A stretch of 56,927 bases of DNA from Brachionus plicatilis (GCA_010279815.1 QEOQ01000469.1:100461-157387); one strand, 5' to 3'; counted from the first letter of the stretch, positions 12,002 through 22,680 are shown. Notes: generated from the letters alone by a model not told the origin. Translations and numbers: made by a program.

Positions 12002-12075
12002 TCGGACATTAAAAAAATAAAATTTAAAAGTCCGGACTTGGACTTGACTTGAGTCTTGTGACTTTTAAACAACTC
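12002..12075 (+). repeat. Family C repeat fragment
   Basis: AAAATTTAAAAGTCCGGACT, then TTGACTTGAGTCTTGTGACT and ending AACAACTCTGG, matches the terminus seen at 60-172 and 49497-49568. A solitary end without a partner. Confidence 0.55.
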
Positions 12076-12498
12076 TGGAAATAAAAAATTTCTAAGGAAA
12101 TCAAACTGCTTCATGATCCAACCGACTAGAAAAATTCATATCATTGGCTTTTTGAGACAATAATAAAATCTAAAGAAGCTTAAAAAGGATTGAGAAGGTG
12201 AATTTTTATTTTGTATCAATTTTTTTGGTGACAAATTCTTAGTAACAAATTTTTACAATATTCTTGACTATTAATATATTTGGTTATCAATTTTATGGCT
12301 AGATGTCATTTGAAAAAGTTGGTCTCGTATAATTTTAATTGTGTTAGTCAAATATTTTAAAAAATCCTTTAAAATGTTTAATAACCCAGATGATAAAGGT
12401 AAGTCGGAGGTCTTTTTATCCTCTAATTCAAGACTCTCTGGGTGAAATAGTAGATTAGATATTTTCAAATGCCTAAGAATGAAATATTAAGCTATTAT
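12076..12498. other. No certain gene; possible short exon
   Basis: On the plus strand ATG 12374 opens a nine-codon frame to a strong donor (GATAAAG|GTAAGT at 12398), which could be a tiny first exon. On the minus strand a 65-codon frame (12468-12271) overlaps it. Neither shows a recognisable domain, and the plus-strand donor phase does not fit the candidate exons at 14.3-14.8 kb. Confidence 0.25.
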
Positions 12499-12580
12499 AA
12501 TAATAATAATAAAAGCTACAGCAGACTAGCTGCGGAGCAAGGCTACTTAAAGACTTGCTATGCTAGCTGTCTGATTTCAA
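12499..12580 (-). repeat. 3' end of a LINE with (TTA)n tail
   Basis: ATAATAATAATAATA followed by AGCTACAGCAGACTAGCTGC is nearly the same as the junction at 53157-53172 plus 53560-53590 (AGCTACAGCAAGACTAGCTT). It is the extreme 3' end of the same LINE family in the same orientation, with almost all coding sequence lost by 5' truncation. Confidence 0.55.
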
Positions 12581-12663
12581 CATAATCCATCATAATGACA
12601 TACTTATGTAAATATAAATAAAAAAAAAATTAATAAATTAAATGTTTTGTTTTAGATAATTAC

Positions 12664-13690
12664 TAGCCCACGCCCAATTGACCCTCGCGATATTAAAATT
12701 TAATAAATATACACTATCCCCCCATTTTTGCTAAAATCTTGCGATTTTATGCGGGGTCTAGCTCTCTTAAAGACTCTCCTTCCCCCTAACTGACTCTCAC
12801 GTTTTTTGTCTTATTTTATGGAGAAGTTGGGATTTTTAATCCGAACGCTTTTCCTTTTTATTATTTTAAACTTTACCGTTCACTGTTTGTTCACGCTTTA
12901 CTCTGATCCATGTGATCCACGTGTGATTTTGATCCATAGCGTCATTTTATGACACATGACGTCCTATTATGACCCATGACTATCTATTATGATGCATGAC
13001 GTCCTATTATGACCCATGACTATCTATTATGATGCATGACTATCTATTATGATGCATGACGTCCTTTTATGACCCATAGCGTCCTATTATGACTCATAGC
13101 GTCCTATTATGACTCATAGCGTCCTATTATGACCCATAGCGTCCCATTATGACTCATAGCGTCCAATTATGACTCATGACGTCCTATTATCTTCAATGAC
13201 GTCTTATTCTAATCCAGAACGTACTTTTTTAACCCTGAATGTCTTTTATAACGCGACACATCTTATTAAAACACACACGTCCTTATATATCGCGACACGT
13301 CCTTTTAAAACGCGACACGTCCTTTATTAACCCAGAACGTCACTTTATATCGCGACATGTCATTTTATATCACGACACGTCCTTTTATTACGCGACACGT
13401 CCTTTTATAACCCAGAACGTCACTTTATATCGCGACATGTCATTTTATATCGCGACACGTCCTTTATTAACCGAGAACGTCCTTTTATTACGCGACACGT
13501 CCTTTTATAACCCAGAACGGCAGTTCAATTGGGGGGAAAAAATTTGGTAATTATTCTAGTGCTAATAATAGAAAACCACGTCCTTTTTTTACCTGGAAAT
13601 CACAGTTTAATGAAGGGGAAAAATTTAGTAATTATTCTAGTGCTAATAATAGAGAACCACGTCCTTTTTTTAACCTTTAAGTTCAATGGG
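12664..13690 (+). repeat. Satellite-like unit, copy A: 20-bp ACGTCC repeats
   Basis: Starts TAGCCCACGCCCAATTGACC, then a unique-looking leader (CCCCCCATTTTTGCTAAAAT to about 12940), then tandem 20-bp units. The first block (about 12940-13200) is of the type CATGACGTCCTATTATGACC; the second (about 13240-13520) is of the type CGCGACACGTCCTTTTATAA. It ends in longer GGGGGG-containing units. The same architecture recurs at 19409-20226. Copy A has about 30 bp (12688-12717) after TTGACC that copy B lacks. The frame translating the second block is only a by-product of the repeat. Confidence 0.8.
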
Positions 13691-13733
13691 GGGGTCAAAT
13701 TTTGGAAATTATTTTTTTGTTTGAAAAATTAAT

Positions 13734-14140
13734 TTAATACTCTAGGCCGCCTAATTGACCCCCTGGAACGGCAATTTTTTTTCCTGGACCGGCACTTTAA
13801 TCACTTGTTCGCCTAATTTCCCGAAAAGAACTGCAATTTATTTAATTTTTATCTATTAACCGGTCTTTTTTAACATTTATTAATAATTAAATCAATTCTT
13901 TATTGATTTCTCACAGCCTTTACCGAGTAACGATATAGACTAAATTATATCTTTCTAAACTCAAAATCTCTAAAATATTCTGATTCAGGAGTTTAAATTT
14001 CCTAAAATCGTTCCAATCACTCAGAATCCCACAAAAACCACAAATCAAACAAAAAAATTTAAAGTTCCATTAAGAAAAAGCGCCTTTCCAGTCCGATAAT
14101 TGCCGTTCCAGGGGGTCAATTAGGCGGCCAGGAGTATTAA
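13734..14140. mobile_element. Foldback element with arms of about 40 bp
   Basis: The left arm (13734-13775) reads GGCCGCCTAATTGACCCCCT at its core; the right arm (about 14099-14140) is its reverse complement. The interior is non-coding. The arm motif CCTAATTGACCC resembles the left terminus of satellite copy A (CGCCCAATTGACCC), so this may be the right end of one composite element spanning 12664-14140. Confidence 0.65.
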
Positions 14141-14342
14141 TATTGGTTTAAGAGAAAATTTTTAAAGAATTTGATTTTTAATTTCAAAAAAAATGACGGG
14201 AAAAAATTTTTTCGCAATAATTTAAAAAAAGGCGCCAAATTCAAAAAATATTTAAATAGTTGAAATAAAATAGCATCAAAATAGAAAATTATTTTGAAAT
14301 AATTAAAAAAAATTAATTCTAATAACTTGGTTCTTTAGTAAT

Positions 14343-14772
14343 ATGTCATTTGAAAAGGGAAAATCACCTATCTTTAAAAATTTAGTCATTGTTAAAGATA
14401 AAATAAAATTTAAAGGTATCAGCTAACACATTGAAGTGAATCAATTAATGGATTTTAGAAAAAAAATTTAATTTTAATTTTGATCAAAAATTCAAATTAT
14501 ATTAATTAACGAAATTTTAATTTTAGCTAAGTGCCAAATTAGGTGAAGAGAAGATAACTGAAAAAGTTTACTTTGAGAAATTTTTGAAAGTATCGGATTG
14601 TATTCGTGAGTTTGTTTTGAATAAAGAATCAAATTATTATAAAGAATATTTGAGAAAAACAAAAAGACGTCAGACTAATTTTGTTTTAGATGATGATGAT
14701 TATGATGGATATATTGATAATTATAGATATTATGGTCGATATTATGGTATATATGATAGTGATGATGATTAA
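14343..14772 (+). CDS. Candidate small two-exon gene with Asp/Tyr-rich C-terminus
   Basis: Exon 1: ATG 14343 to 14415 (MSFEKGKSPIFKNLVIVK), followed by GTATCA. The last coding exon reads VSDCIREFVLNKESNYYKEY and ends with a Tyr/Gly/Asp-rich tail (YRYYGRYYGIYDSDDD) at TAA 14770-14772. Joining 14415 to an acceptor at 14590 keeps the frame. A stronger-looking acceptor (TTTTAG, 14521-14526) keeps the second exon open but does not fit exon 1's phase and would add about 21 residues. An AATAAA signal follows at about 14858. No family recognised; the exon join is uncertain, the terminal exon more likely real. Confidence 0.4.
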
Positions 14773-14859
14773 GGTGGGCTATGGTACATATGATTACTGA
14801 TTGCTGTAAATTTTTATCCTTTATTTATCCTGAAAGAATTATTTTCTCTTATTCCAAAT

Positions 14860-15425
14860 AAACTGTTTAATTAGTAAATTATTTTTATTCTTAAAATCAG
14901 GTTCACTCTTTTAAAAATTTTAAAACACTCTGAGATAAAATTAGAACCTAAACATACTTTATTTCCTTTAATTTTTTTCAATTTAAAACACCAAAAATCA
15001 TGATGCTTATTAATCGTTATTTAATAATCTTTTTAAAATATTAAATCATCTACTTGACTTGTGACTTAAAAAAAACTCTGATTTTTAGCATAAATTTCTT
15101 ATTTAGTAATTAAATTTTCAGTTAAAACTTGAAAAATAATAAAAAACGCCAGCCAAAATAAAAATCTTTTTTTTTATTAAATTTTACTTTTTTAAGGTTT
15201 CCGACAATGCCACCATACACTATTTTTTTTGAATAAATTTAAAATTAAAATAATATTTTTAAAAAATACTTAATTTTTAGCTCCTATTGATACTAAATGA
15301 AAATAAAAATAACCTTTTCATTTTTTATCACCTTGCATAAATTTTTTACTTGAACTTGTCTTTTTTCGAAAATTTTTATTAACTTTAATTATAAGAAATG
15401 AAAAAAATATATATTCATTCTGTTT
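14860..15425. other. AT-rich spacer, no gene
   Basis: Homopolymer-rich sequence after the candidate gene's polyadenylation signal. It contains a short ACTTGACTTGTGACTT stretch (about 15052-15067) reminiscent of family A and C ends. No coding frame. Confidence 0.5.
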
Positions 15426-15589
15426 ACGTGTTAATAAATTATATATGCGTGGCTAGGTCCCGGTTATTAGTCCTTTGATATTCATGAGTGTCATGAATCT
15501 AGTTGCTAGTTTGTTAGTCTAACTCAATTGATTGATTGCTGGCGCAAAGTTAAAAAATATATACAGCGGTTCTAATTAAAACGTAACGC

Positions 15590-16030
15590 TCACCGACCGA
15601 CCGTCCGTCAACCGATCAAAATGGAGACTGGTGCCGTCTAGTAAACGGTAACCGACCGTCCGAACAACGGTGACCGTCCGTCCGTCCGACCTAGCCGTCC
15701 GTCGGACTGAACCTCCCGACCTAGCCGTCCGTCCAAGCCGTCCGTCGGACTGAACCGTCCGACCTAGCCGTCCGTCCAAGCCGTCCGTCGGACTGAACCG
15801 TCCGACCTAGCCGTCCGTCCAAGCCGTCCGTCGGACTGAACCGTCCGACCTAGCCGTCCGTCCAAGGTCGGACGGTTCAGTCGGACGGACGGCTTGGATG
15901 GACGGTTCAGTCGGACAGACGGCTTGGATGGACGGCTAGGTCGGACGGTTCAGTCGGACGGACGGCTTCGACGGACGGTTCAGTCGGACAGACGGCTTGG
16001 ATGGACGGTTCAGTCGGACGGACGGCGTGG
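15590..16030. repeat. GC-rich inverted tandem array of CCGTCC units
   Basis: Units of about 43 bp containing GACCTAGCCGTCCGTCC and AAGCCGTCCGTCGGACTGAA are repeated about four times (15640-15865), then reappear in the opposite orientation (GACGGCTTGGATGGACGG, 15866-16025), making one large palindrome. Composition differs sharply from its surroundings. All frames through it translate simple repeats. No function can be assigned. Confidence 0.8.
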
Positions 16031-17100
16031 TATACCAAAGAAAATGGCAAGAAGAGAGGAAATCTGCGAGATGGCGACAGTGAAGAATCAGTCGTGGATG
16101 GCATAACTAACATTAAAACGAAGAAAATCATAAGAAGAGAAGAAGTCTGTGAGGAAGATGTCGATGTTGAGGAAACTGTTGTGAATACTCGCCTACAACT
16201 TTTGGTTCACTATCAGTCTTTACCATAAAATTTAAATTTCCCTTTTAATTAACATTTTCCTTAACAGAAACCTCATCACCAATTTTTAGTCTAAAATCGT
16301 TCATTTGTTTTTTTTATCAAGCTTTTAAAATGTTTGGATCGATAAACACGGAAGGTTTTACCATACCTTCTTTGTTTACCGGTTTCGATTGGGTAATAAT
16401 AGCGGTGTAGATGGCCAACTCGAAGCAGTTACCTCTGTGTCAGGTCGGAGCCGTTGCTCAAAAGGGTACAAGAAAAGGAGATGAGCGCCTCCCCATTATC
16501 CACTAGGATAGAAAGGGACATATTATTCTTTGTTTGCTACACCACAGACACTTTCTAAGTTCAATTCAGAGCTTTCTGAATCTGTATCAGATTTGCTGTT
16601 TGCATGTATCTATCCTAACTTTGGAACCCTCAGTTTTGACTCGAGGATATCATTTACATTTTAAATTTTACATTTACCTGCTTAGGGTTATTTTTAGGCA
16701 CAATGTTCTCAATGTACAGAGCAAGATACCGCGGAAAGAAAAAAAAATAAAACTAGCTTAGAGTAGAAATTTCGTTCATATATTTATTTATATTTTATGA
16801 AAAGCTAGGAACAAAAATTAAGAAGAAAAAAAAATGACTGAGTAATATTTATTAAAGGAACAATTAGGATGACGTCTAGCTGACAATTCTAGTCTAATGA
16901 CCTTGTACATCAGGTTCATTTATTAGCTTTGTTAACAAACTTCATTTGCCAGTCGCCTTCAAAAAAAAAATAAAAAAACTTTTCATGCATGCCTACCACT
17001 CGAGTCAGACTCACATAAGACACTTTCTGATAACCATGCCCCTAGTATGCATGTAATATTAAAAAGCTTTCTTTTTTTTTATCTCTTTAAGTTGCTTGAA
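16031..17100. other. Mixed-composition region with only short frames
   Basis: A plus-strand frame from 16001 to 16228 gives an acidic/basic 60-residue stretch after the repeat array (EEVCEEDVDVEETVV), and a minus-strand frame across 16250-16500 gives scattered coding-like runs (AIYTAIITQSKPVNKEGM). None matches a family I know, and stops break each. Possibly remnants of captured or transposon coding sequence. Confidence 0.35.
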
Positions 17101-17102
17101 AG

Positions 17103-17570
17103 ATGGAAGATCTAAGACGATGCTGGAAAGTGCCCTATATTGTTTACTTTTGTAATTTGTTCGAGAAAAAGCTCGACTTGATCGACCTGCGATTGGACGA
17201 GTTTGAGGACGCGCTGCTCGACTACTGTGGCAAAAAAAGCGCAACATAACCATTGTTCATCTTCTCCAAAAATCATCAAATACCTCAAAAACAGATCAAT
17301 AGACCTCACAAATTTTGATCAATACTTGCTTCAAGTACTGCGCAGATACCAACAACTCGTGGAACAGCCTGTTCATCCTGGCCAAACTGGACATAATATT
17401 TAGCTTGACTGTCGCTTAACGACATTCAGACCAACCTAAGCGACTATGAAGCCAGTGTCCTGCGTCTGGAGTCTTTGGTAGTAGAATCAGTGGGCACTAG
17501 GTTCTGGAACCTGAGGTTGTACGAGGAGTGGAAGCCGGAGTGCAGACCAAGAGCAAAAAAGTAAAAAAAA
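17103..17570 (+). pseudogene. CECR2-like (DDT-type) gene fragment, frameshifted
   Basis: ATG 17103 opens a 48-codon frame whose product (CWKVPYIVYFCNLFEKKL, then LIDLRLDEFEDALLDY) fits the N-terminal DDT-like region of CECR2, a bromodomain partner of ISWI remodellers: W..P.I..FC.LF..., then an L.....D.ALL pattern. A stop follows at 17247. Homology seems to continue in a second frame (IIKYLKNRSIDLTNFDQYLL) and a third (LSDYEASVLRLESLVV, then TRFWNLRLYEE), matching the next conserved parts of that region. It runs into the assembly gap at 17572. Codons are richer in G/C than the surroundings. With three frames in 470 bp it is a pseudogene fragment, probably captured or retrocopied. Family assignment is from memory of motif spacing only. 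Confidence 0.6.
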
Positions 17571-17571
17571 A

Positions 17572-18518
17572 NNNNNNNNNNNNNNNNNNNNNNNNNNNNN
17601 NNNNNNNNNNNNNNNNNNNNNNNNNNNNNNNNNNNNNNNNNNNNNNNNNNNNNNNNNNNNNNNNNNNNNNNNNNNNNNNNNNNNNNNNNNNNNNNNNNNN
17701 NNNNNNNNNNNNNNNNNNNNNNNNNNNNNNNNNNNNNNNNNNNNNNNNNNNNNNNNNNNNNNNNNNNNNNNNNNNNNNNNNNNNNNNNNNNNNNNNNNNN
17801 NNNNNNNNNNNNNNNNNNNNNNNNNNNNNNNNNNNNNNNNNNNNNNNNNNNNNNNNNNNNNNNNNNNNNNNNNNNNNNNNNNNNNNNNNNNNNNNNNNNN
17901 NNNNNNNNNNNNNNNNNNNNNNNNNNNNNNNNNNNNNNNNNNNNNNNNNNNNNNNNNNNNNNNNNNNNNNNNNNNNNNNNNNNNNNNNNNNNNNNNNNNN
18001 NNNNNNNNNNNNNNNNNNNNNNNNNNNNNNNNNNNNNNNNNNNNNNNNNNNNNNNNNNNNNNNNNNNNNNNNNNNNNNNNNNNNNNNNNNNNNNNNNNNN
18101 NNNNNNNNNNNNNNNNNNNNNNNNNNNNNNNNNNNNNNNNNNNNNNNNNNNNNNNNNNNNNNNNNNNNNNNNNNNNNNNNNNNNNNNNNNNNNNNNNNNN
18201 NNNNNNNNNNNNNNNNNNNNNNNNNNNNNNNNNNNNNNNNNNNNNNNNNNNNNNNNNNNNNNNNNNNNNNNNNNNNNNNNNNNNNNNNNNNNNNNNNNNN
18301 NNNNNNNNNNNNNNNNNNNNNNNNNNNNNNNNNNNNNNNNNNNNNNNNNNNNNNNNNNNNNNNNNNNNNNNNNNNNNNNNNNNNNNNNNNNNNNNNNNNN
18401 NNNNNNNNNNNNNNNNNNNNNNNNNNNNNNNNNNNNNNNNNNNNNNNNNNNNNNNNNNNNNNNNNNNNNNNNNNNNNNNNNNNNNNNNNNNNNNNNNNNN
18501 NNNNNNNNNNNNNNNNNN
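17572..18518. other. Assembly gap (947 N)
   Basis: Unsequenced bases. The CECR2-like fragment enters it from the left in an A-rich run. Open frames drawn across the gap on either strand are meaningless. Confidence 1.
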
Positions 18519-18778
18519 CCTCTTTTTTAATTGTCCAAAACTTTTTCATCAGACAAAATTTGTGTCTACAGGTCTATTCGATTATATGTAAAATTCGATT
18601 ATATATAAGACCAAAAAGTTTTTCATTACATATAATCGAATTTCTACTGAAAATATAGTTTAATATAAATAAATAGTGGTGATTTATGTTCTTAAAAGAC
18701 ATTTTTATTTCGTTTATTCTACCTTTTATGCTACCGTAATTTCACACTATTCCCACTAATATGCCAAAGAGATCCAGT
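18519..18778. other. Short AT-rich stretch with TATAATCGAA inverted motifs
   Basis: TCGATTATATGTAAAATTCG and later ACATATAATCGAATTT form a small imperfect inverted repeat (18577-18645). No gene. Confidence 0.4.
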
Positions 18779-18891
18779 CAATCAATCAATTGAGTTAGAC
18801 TAACAAACTAGCAACTAGATTCATGACACTCATGAATATCAAAGGACTAATAACCGTGACCTAGCCACGCATATATAATTTATTAACACGT

Positions 18892-19135
18892 CAACACGGC
18901 TGCCGGTTGAACAGCAATGTCCTCATTGCTGGAGGACCTTCTCTTCACAATACCATCCTTCTAGTAATCTCAAGGTACTCGGACCTACGTACATGTCTCC
19001 TACGGTGGCATGCCAGTTTCAATACAGGGTGTTACACATCCTGGGTTTCTTGTGGTGAGCCTTTCCTGTGCTAGAGGTAGATGTTCTCGCTCCACTACCA
19101 AGGGCATTCCGTGATCCATTCAAATTAAATGGATT
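18892..19135. other. GC-richer fragment of unknown origin
   Basis: The stretch from CAACACGGCTGCCGG to TTCCGTGATCC has balanced composition, unlike neighbouring DNA. Plus-strand reading gives QCPHCWRTFSSQYH and minus-strand reading gives GDMYVGPSTLRLLEGWY; each is soon stopped. It looks like a broken piece of coding or transposon sequence that I cannot identify. Confidence 0.3.
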
Positions 19136-19408
19136 TAAAAAAATAATTAATTTCACATATAAAAAGGAATAATATTAAACCATCAAATAAAAAAAGAATT
19201 TTCAAATATATTTTAAGTCAAAAAAGAAAATTTATTGTCTAATAGATAATTAATTGTCAAATATTATATTAATTTTCATATAAATGACTAAAAAAGTCGT
19301 TTCAATTATTAAATATCAAATAAATGATGAATTGCCAAATAAAACATGAATGGTCATATATTTAAATTAATGTGTCAAGGACAAAAATATATTTTTCATA
19401 TATTTTAA

Positions 19409-20226
19409 ATTAGCCCACGCCCATTTGACCCACTATCCCCCCATTTTTGCTAAAATCTTGCGATTTTATGCGGGGTCTAGCTCTCTTAAAGACTCTCCTT
19501 CCCCCTAACTGACTCTCACGTTTTTTGTCTTATTTTATGGAGAAGTTGGGATTTTTAATCCGAACGCTTTTCCTTTTTATTATTTTAAACTTTACCGTTC
19601 ACTGTTTGTTCACGCTTTACTCTGATCCATGTGATCCACGTGTGATTTTGACCCATAGCGTCATTTTATGACACATGACGTCCTGTTATGACCCATAACG
19701 TCCTTTTTTTAACACTTAACATCCTATTATGATGCATGACGTCCTTTTATGACCCATAACGTCCTATTTTGACCTATAGCGTCCCATTATGACTCATAGC
19801 GTCCAATTATGACTCATGACGTCCTATTATCTTCAATGACGTCTTATTCTAATCCAGAACGTACTTTTTTAACCCTGAATGTCTTATATAACGCGACACA
19901 TCTTATTAAAACACACACGTCCTTATATAGCGCGACACGACCTTTTATAACGCGACACGTCCTTTATTAACCCAGAACGTCACTTTATATCGCGACATGT
20001 CATTTTATATCGCGACACGTCCTTTTAAAACCCAGAACGTCCTTTTATTACGCGACACGTCCTTTTATAACCCAGAACGGCAGTTCAATTGGGGGGAAAA
20101 AATTTGAATAATTATCTGAGTGCTAATTATAGAGATACACGTCCTTTTTTTAACCTGGAAATCACTGTTTAATGGGGGGGAAAAATTTTGGTAATTATAT
20201 AAGTACTAATAATAGAAAACCACGTC
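19409..20226 (+). repeat. Satellite-like unit, copy B: 20-bp ACGTCC repeats
   Basis: Starts TAGCCCACGCCCATTTGACC and reproduces copy A's leader almost exactly, followed by fewer 20-bp units of both types. It stops at about 20226 (CCACGTCC|CGACAGCC), where copy A continues into its foldback end, so copy B is truncated on the right. Confidence 0.8.
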
Positions 20227-20279
20227 CCGACAGCCACGTCCTATTATGACCTATGAGTCATGGGTATGATAGGCTGTCG
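20227..20279. repeat. Hairpin flanking the satellite/RT junction
   Basis: CCGACAGCC (20227-20235) pairs with GGCTGTCGG (about 20271-20279). The loop itself contains an ACGTCCTATTATGACC unit and a partial inverted copy of it (GTCATGGGTATGATAGG). It marks the break between satellite copy B and the RT fragment. Confidence 0.5.
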
Positions 20280-20289
20280 GTATGATACA

Positions 20290-20975
20290 GGACAGCTTTT
20301 ATTTATAGTGGTCGAGTATAGTGCCAAGGCGTAGGAACGCTTGCGGTGTTATGCGCCTGGAAGGCGCGTCTGCCGGATTGTCGGCAGAAGGCACGTACTC
20401 GACGGCGATGTTGTTGACGGCTCGCATCCAATTGACCATGATTATCAGTGAGAAGAACCTGTGCATGTTCTCTCTCCCCGAGGTGTAGAATCGGGCCCAT
20501 CTTGCCCGTACCCGCTTCCACAGACCGATGAATGCCATGTTGTCGATGAAAAGCTTTCTTTGTCCTGGCGTCGGATAAAGAAAGGGAAGCAAGGAGGCTG
20601 CTGTCTCGTTAAAGAGAATGGAGTTCGTGGGAGCGACCACTCAGAACTCACTTCCCGAGCCGTCATCGACAGCCCCCAACTGGTACTCCGAGGCATCTGT
20701 ATACCAGACACTTTTCTTCCTCGGGTTTTTCTTAAACTTGAGCCTGTCAATATTAATGATCAGGCTCATAAACCACCAGTATTCCCTCCTGGTAAGTAAG
20801 GACATTCTGAGGAAGGTGTTCACTATGGGGGAGACCTTGCCTGCATACCCCAAGTAGTAATTTAGGTACCCTCTCACTCTTTGGAGGGCCCTACCCTTTG
20901 GGTCATTGGTGAGGAGAGATTCGGCCATTTCGCGAGTAAAACGCGTGGCCTCCTTATCCCTAATAATCCCAAAAA
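20290..20975 (-). pseudogene. Reverse transcriptase thumb and RNase H fragment (DIRS-like or related)
   Basis: One minus-strand frame from about 20975 down to the stop near 20299, broken by a single TGA at 20641-20643. It starts within an RT thumb-like segment (RVRGYLNYYLGYAG) and carries a full set of RNase H acidic residues: D in WYTDAS, E in FNETAAS, D in IDNMA, and D in NPADAPSR. The NPADAPSR ending is typical of DIRS/Ngaro-type RNase H and some related reverse transcriptases. No recombinase or integrase follows, and the upstream RT palm is missing, so it is a truncated dead copy. Its codons are much less AT-rich than the host DNA. Confidence 0.7.
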
Positions 20976-22442
20976 AATTTAATCTAATTTAGATCAAATC
21001 ACAATAAGAAATTTGTAAATAAAAGGAAAAAACTTAAATAATTGATCAATAAATATTTAAAGATCGTCATATTGTGAATTTTACCATTTTATGATGTATC
21101 AATTCGTAGAAAAACTTTTTCATAGAAATAGTTTTAAAAAAAAAAATTAAATAGGATTATTTAGATACAAAATTAAATTAAATGAATTGAATGAAATGCC
21201 TGCAGCTGTTTCAACTGAATTACTTTTGTTGTGTTATGATTTTATTTTAATAAAGGATCAAAAGAAAACTAGATGAATCGGAAAGTTCTGTAAAATGCTT
21301 AATGTTTAAGCAACTTTGCTTAATCCGAAAATATATGTCTGCAAAAACTCTGCAATATATTTGCACTGTTGATTAGAATACTTTTTAATGGCGTGCAAAA
21401 TGCATAAAATTGCAGAGTATTTTGCAGACTTATTTTACTGAATTAAGCAAATTTGTTAATAATTAAGCATTTTATAGAACTAAATTATCTCTTTTACTAA
21501 AAAAGTTATTCAAGTTTTTCTGAATTGAAAAGATCGAAATGAAACGAACTTCACAGTCCCTGGAATGAATGAATAATTAAAAATTCTTAAATCAAAATAA
21601 ATTAAAAAATTTGAGAAAAAGAATGAGCAGCTAAAATTTAAACTTTAATTGTTCCTTTTTTGGTAGCGTTTCTAATTTTACCCAACCGATTCTTTTAGTT
21701 CTAAAGATTCAAAAATAATTGTTTTATTTTATTTTAAATTTAAATTTTATTTCAACCTAAAAGATTAAAATAAATTTTCATTTCAATTTAATTTTAATTT
21801 ATTTATTTTTCTTGGGAAAAAGTTTCAATTAAAAATTCACTAAAAATAAATTCCGTCTTTATTATATCGACATTCTGATAACACTTAAGGAAAACCTATG
21901 TCAAGTTTAAATTATAATTTTTGTTAATTTTATTTTATGTTTTTTCTCAACAAAATAAAAGAAGAAATCGCACTTTATTGACTAAAATTTTGAAGCATTT
22001 AAGATATTTTCAATTTTTGTTTTTGAAATAATTTCAATCATTAGTCTCAATGAGTATTTTTCTATAGAGCTTTAAATTATTGCAGTTCTAAATAGATTTG
22101 AATTAATATTAATTTGAAGAACGTTATTGAAATACATTTTTAATAATTTTTTTTAGATTTTTCATCTTTAATTAACAATTAAAGATGAAAGTATTAATTA
22201 ATAAGTGTTTTTTTATGGAAAAAATTCTCTAGAATTAAATTAAAATTAAAATTTTCAGATTGAAAAAAATATAATTAACGAAAACAAATTGTCAAATTCA
22301 TTTTATTATTTATTTTCCTTTTTAAAATGAAATTAAAAATCATTAAAACAAGTAGTAAAAATCTGTTCGAATTGTCGTTCAATTTATTATCAAAAATTCA
22401 TCTAGAAATTTTTAGCTTTATTTAAGTTATTTCAATTTTTAA
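20976..22442. other. AT-rich DNA, no gene apart from the foldback listed
   Basis: Apart from the foldback at 21284-21481, only A/T-rich sequence lacking sustained frames. Confidence 0.5.
21284..21481. mobile_element. Foldback MITE, family D (relative of 49142-49496)
   Basis: Ends AGTTCTGTAAAATGCTTAAT and, inverted, AGTTCTATAAAATGCTTAAT. Internally GTCTGCAAAAACTCTGCAAT and AATGGCGTGCAAAATGCATA are close to GTCTGCAAAAACTCTGCAAA and AATGGCGTAAAATTTTGCAT in the foldback at 49.2-49.5 kb, so the two share a core. Non-coding. Confidence 0.6.
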
Positions 22443-22680
22443 CAGACTTGTTTTTAAGTCACAAGTCTTAAGTCAAGTCAATGATTTAATAAATCCATAT
22501 TTGATATCAATAAAGTAGTTACTACCAAATTCCTAGCTGTTAACCTTGACCTATGTAGTCTGTTAATGTAACCAGATAATGAAAAAATTATTTCAACTGG
22601 TTCAAATGAAGAAGATATTGGTAAAAAATTTTTTGCAAGTTATGACTTAGACTTAAAACTGTGGCTTATAAACAAGTCTG
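22443..22680 (+). mobile_element. hAT-like MITE, family A, copy 1, with perfect 8-bp duplication
   Basis: Begins CAGACTTGTTTTTAAGTCAC and ends with GTGGCTTATAAACAAGTCTG. ATTTTTAA stands directly outside both ends (22435-22442, 22681-22688). The same element lies inverted at 50683-50940. Non-coding; 5'-CAGA termini and 8-bp duplications are typical of hAT. Confidence 0.85.

Larger units (their letters stand above)
15426..18891. mobile_element. 3.5-kb segment bounded by 113-bp inverted repeats
   Basis: The left arm (about 15426-15538; ACGTGTTAATAAATTATATA, then GCGTGGCTAGGTCCCGGTTA) is repeated inverted at about 18779-18891 with only one difference noticed (CCC versus CAC). Between them are a GC-rich palindromic array, short frames of unclear meaning, a CECR2-like gene fragment and an assembly gap. 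No clear target duplication was found outside the arms, so a large TIR element carrying host sequence and a pair of inverted solo repeats are both possible. No transposase is visible, though one could be hidden in the gap. Confidence 0.6.

Noticed and set aside
12940..13520. CRISPR-like array in the 20-bp repeats
   Set aside because: Units are directly contiguous without unique spacers and the genome is eukaryotic.
13239..13550. 103-codon frame through the ACGTCC repeats
   Set aside because: It merely translates the 20-bp repeat (recurrent RDTSF/ATRPF words) and has no independent coding evidence.
15576..16131. Arg/Gly/Thr-rich proteins from the CCGTCC array
   Set aside because: All frames on both strands through the palindromic repeat are open because the unit lacks stops; this is composition, not coding.
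17497..18658. Long open frames on both strands spanning the N block
   Set aside because: They consist almost entirely of unknown bases; only 10-40 real codons lie at the edges.
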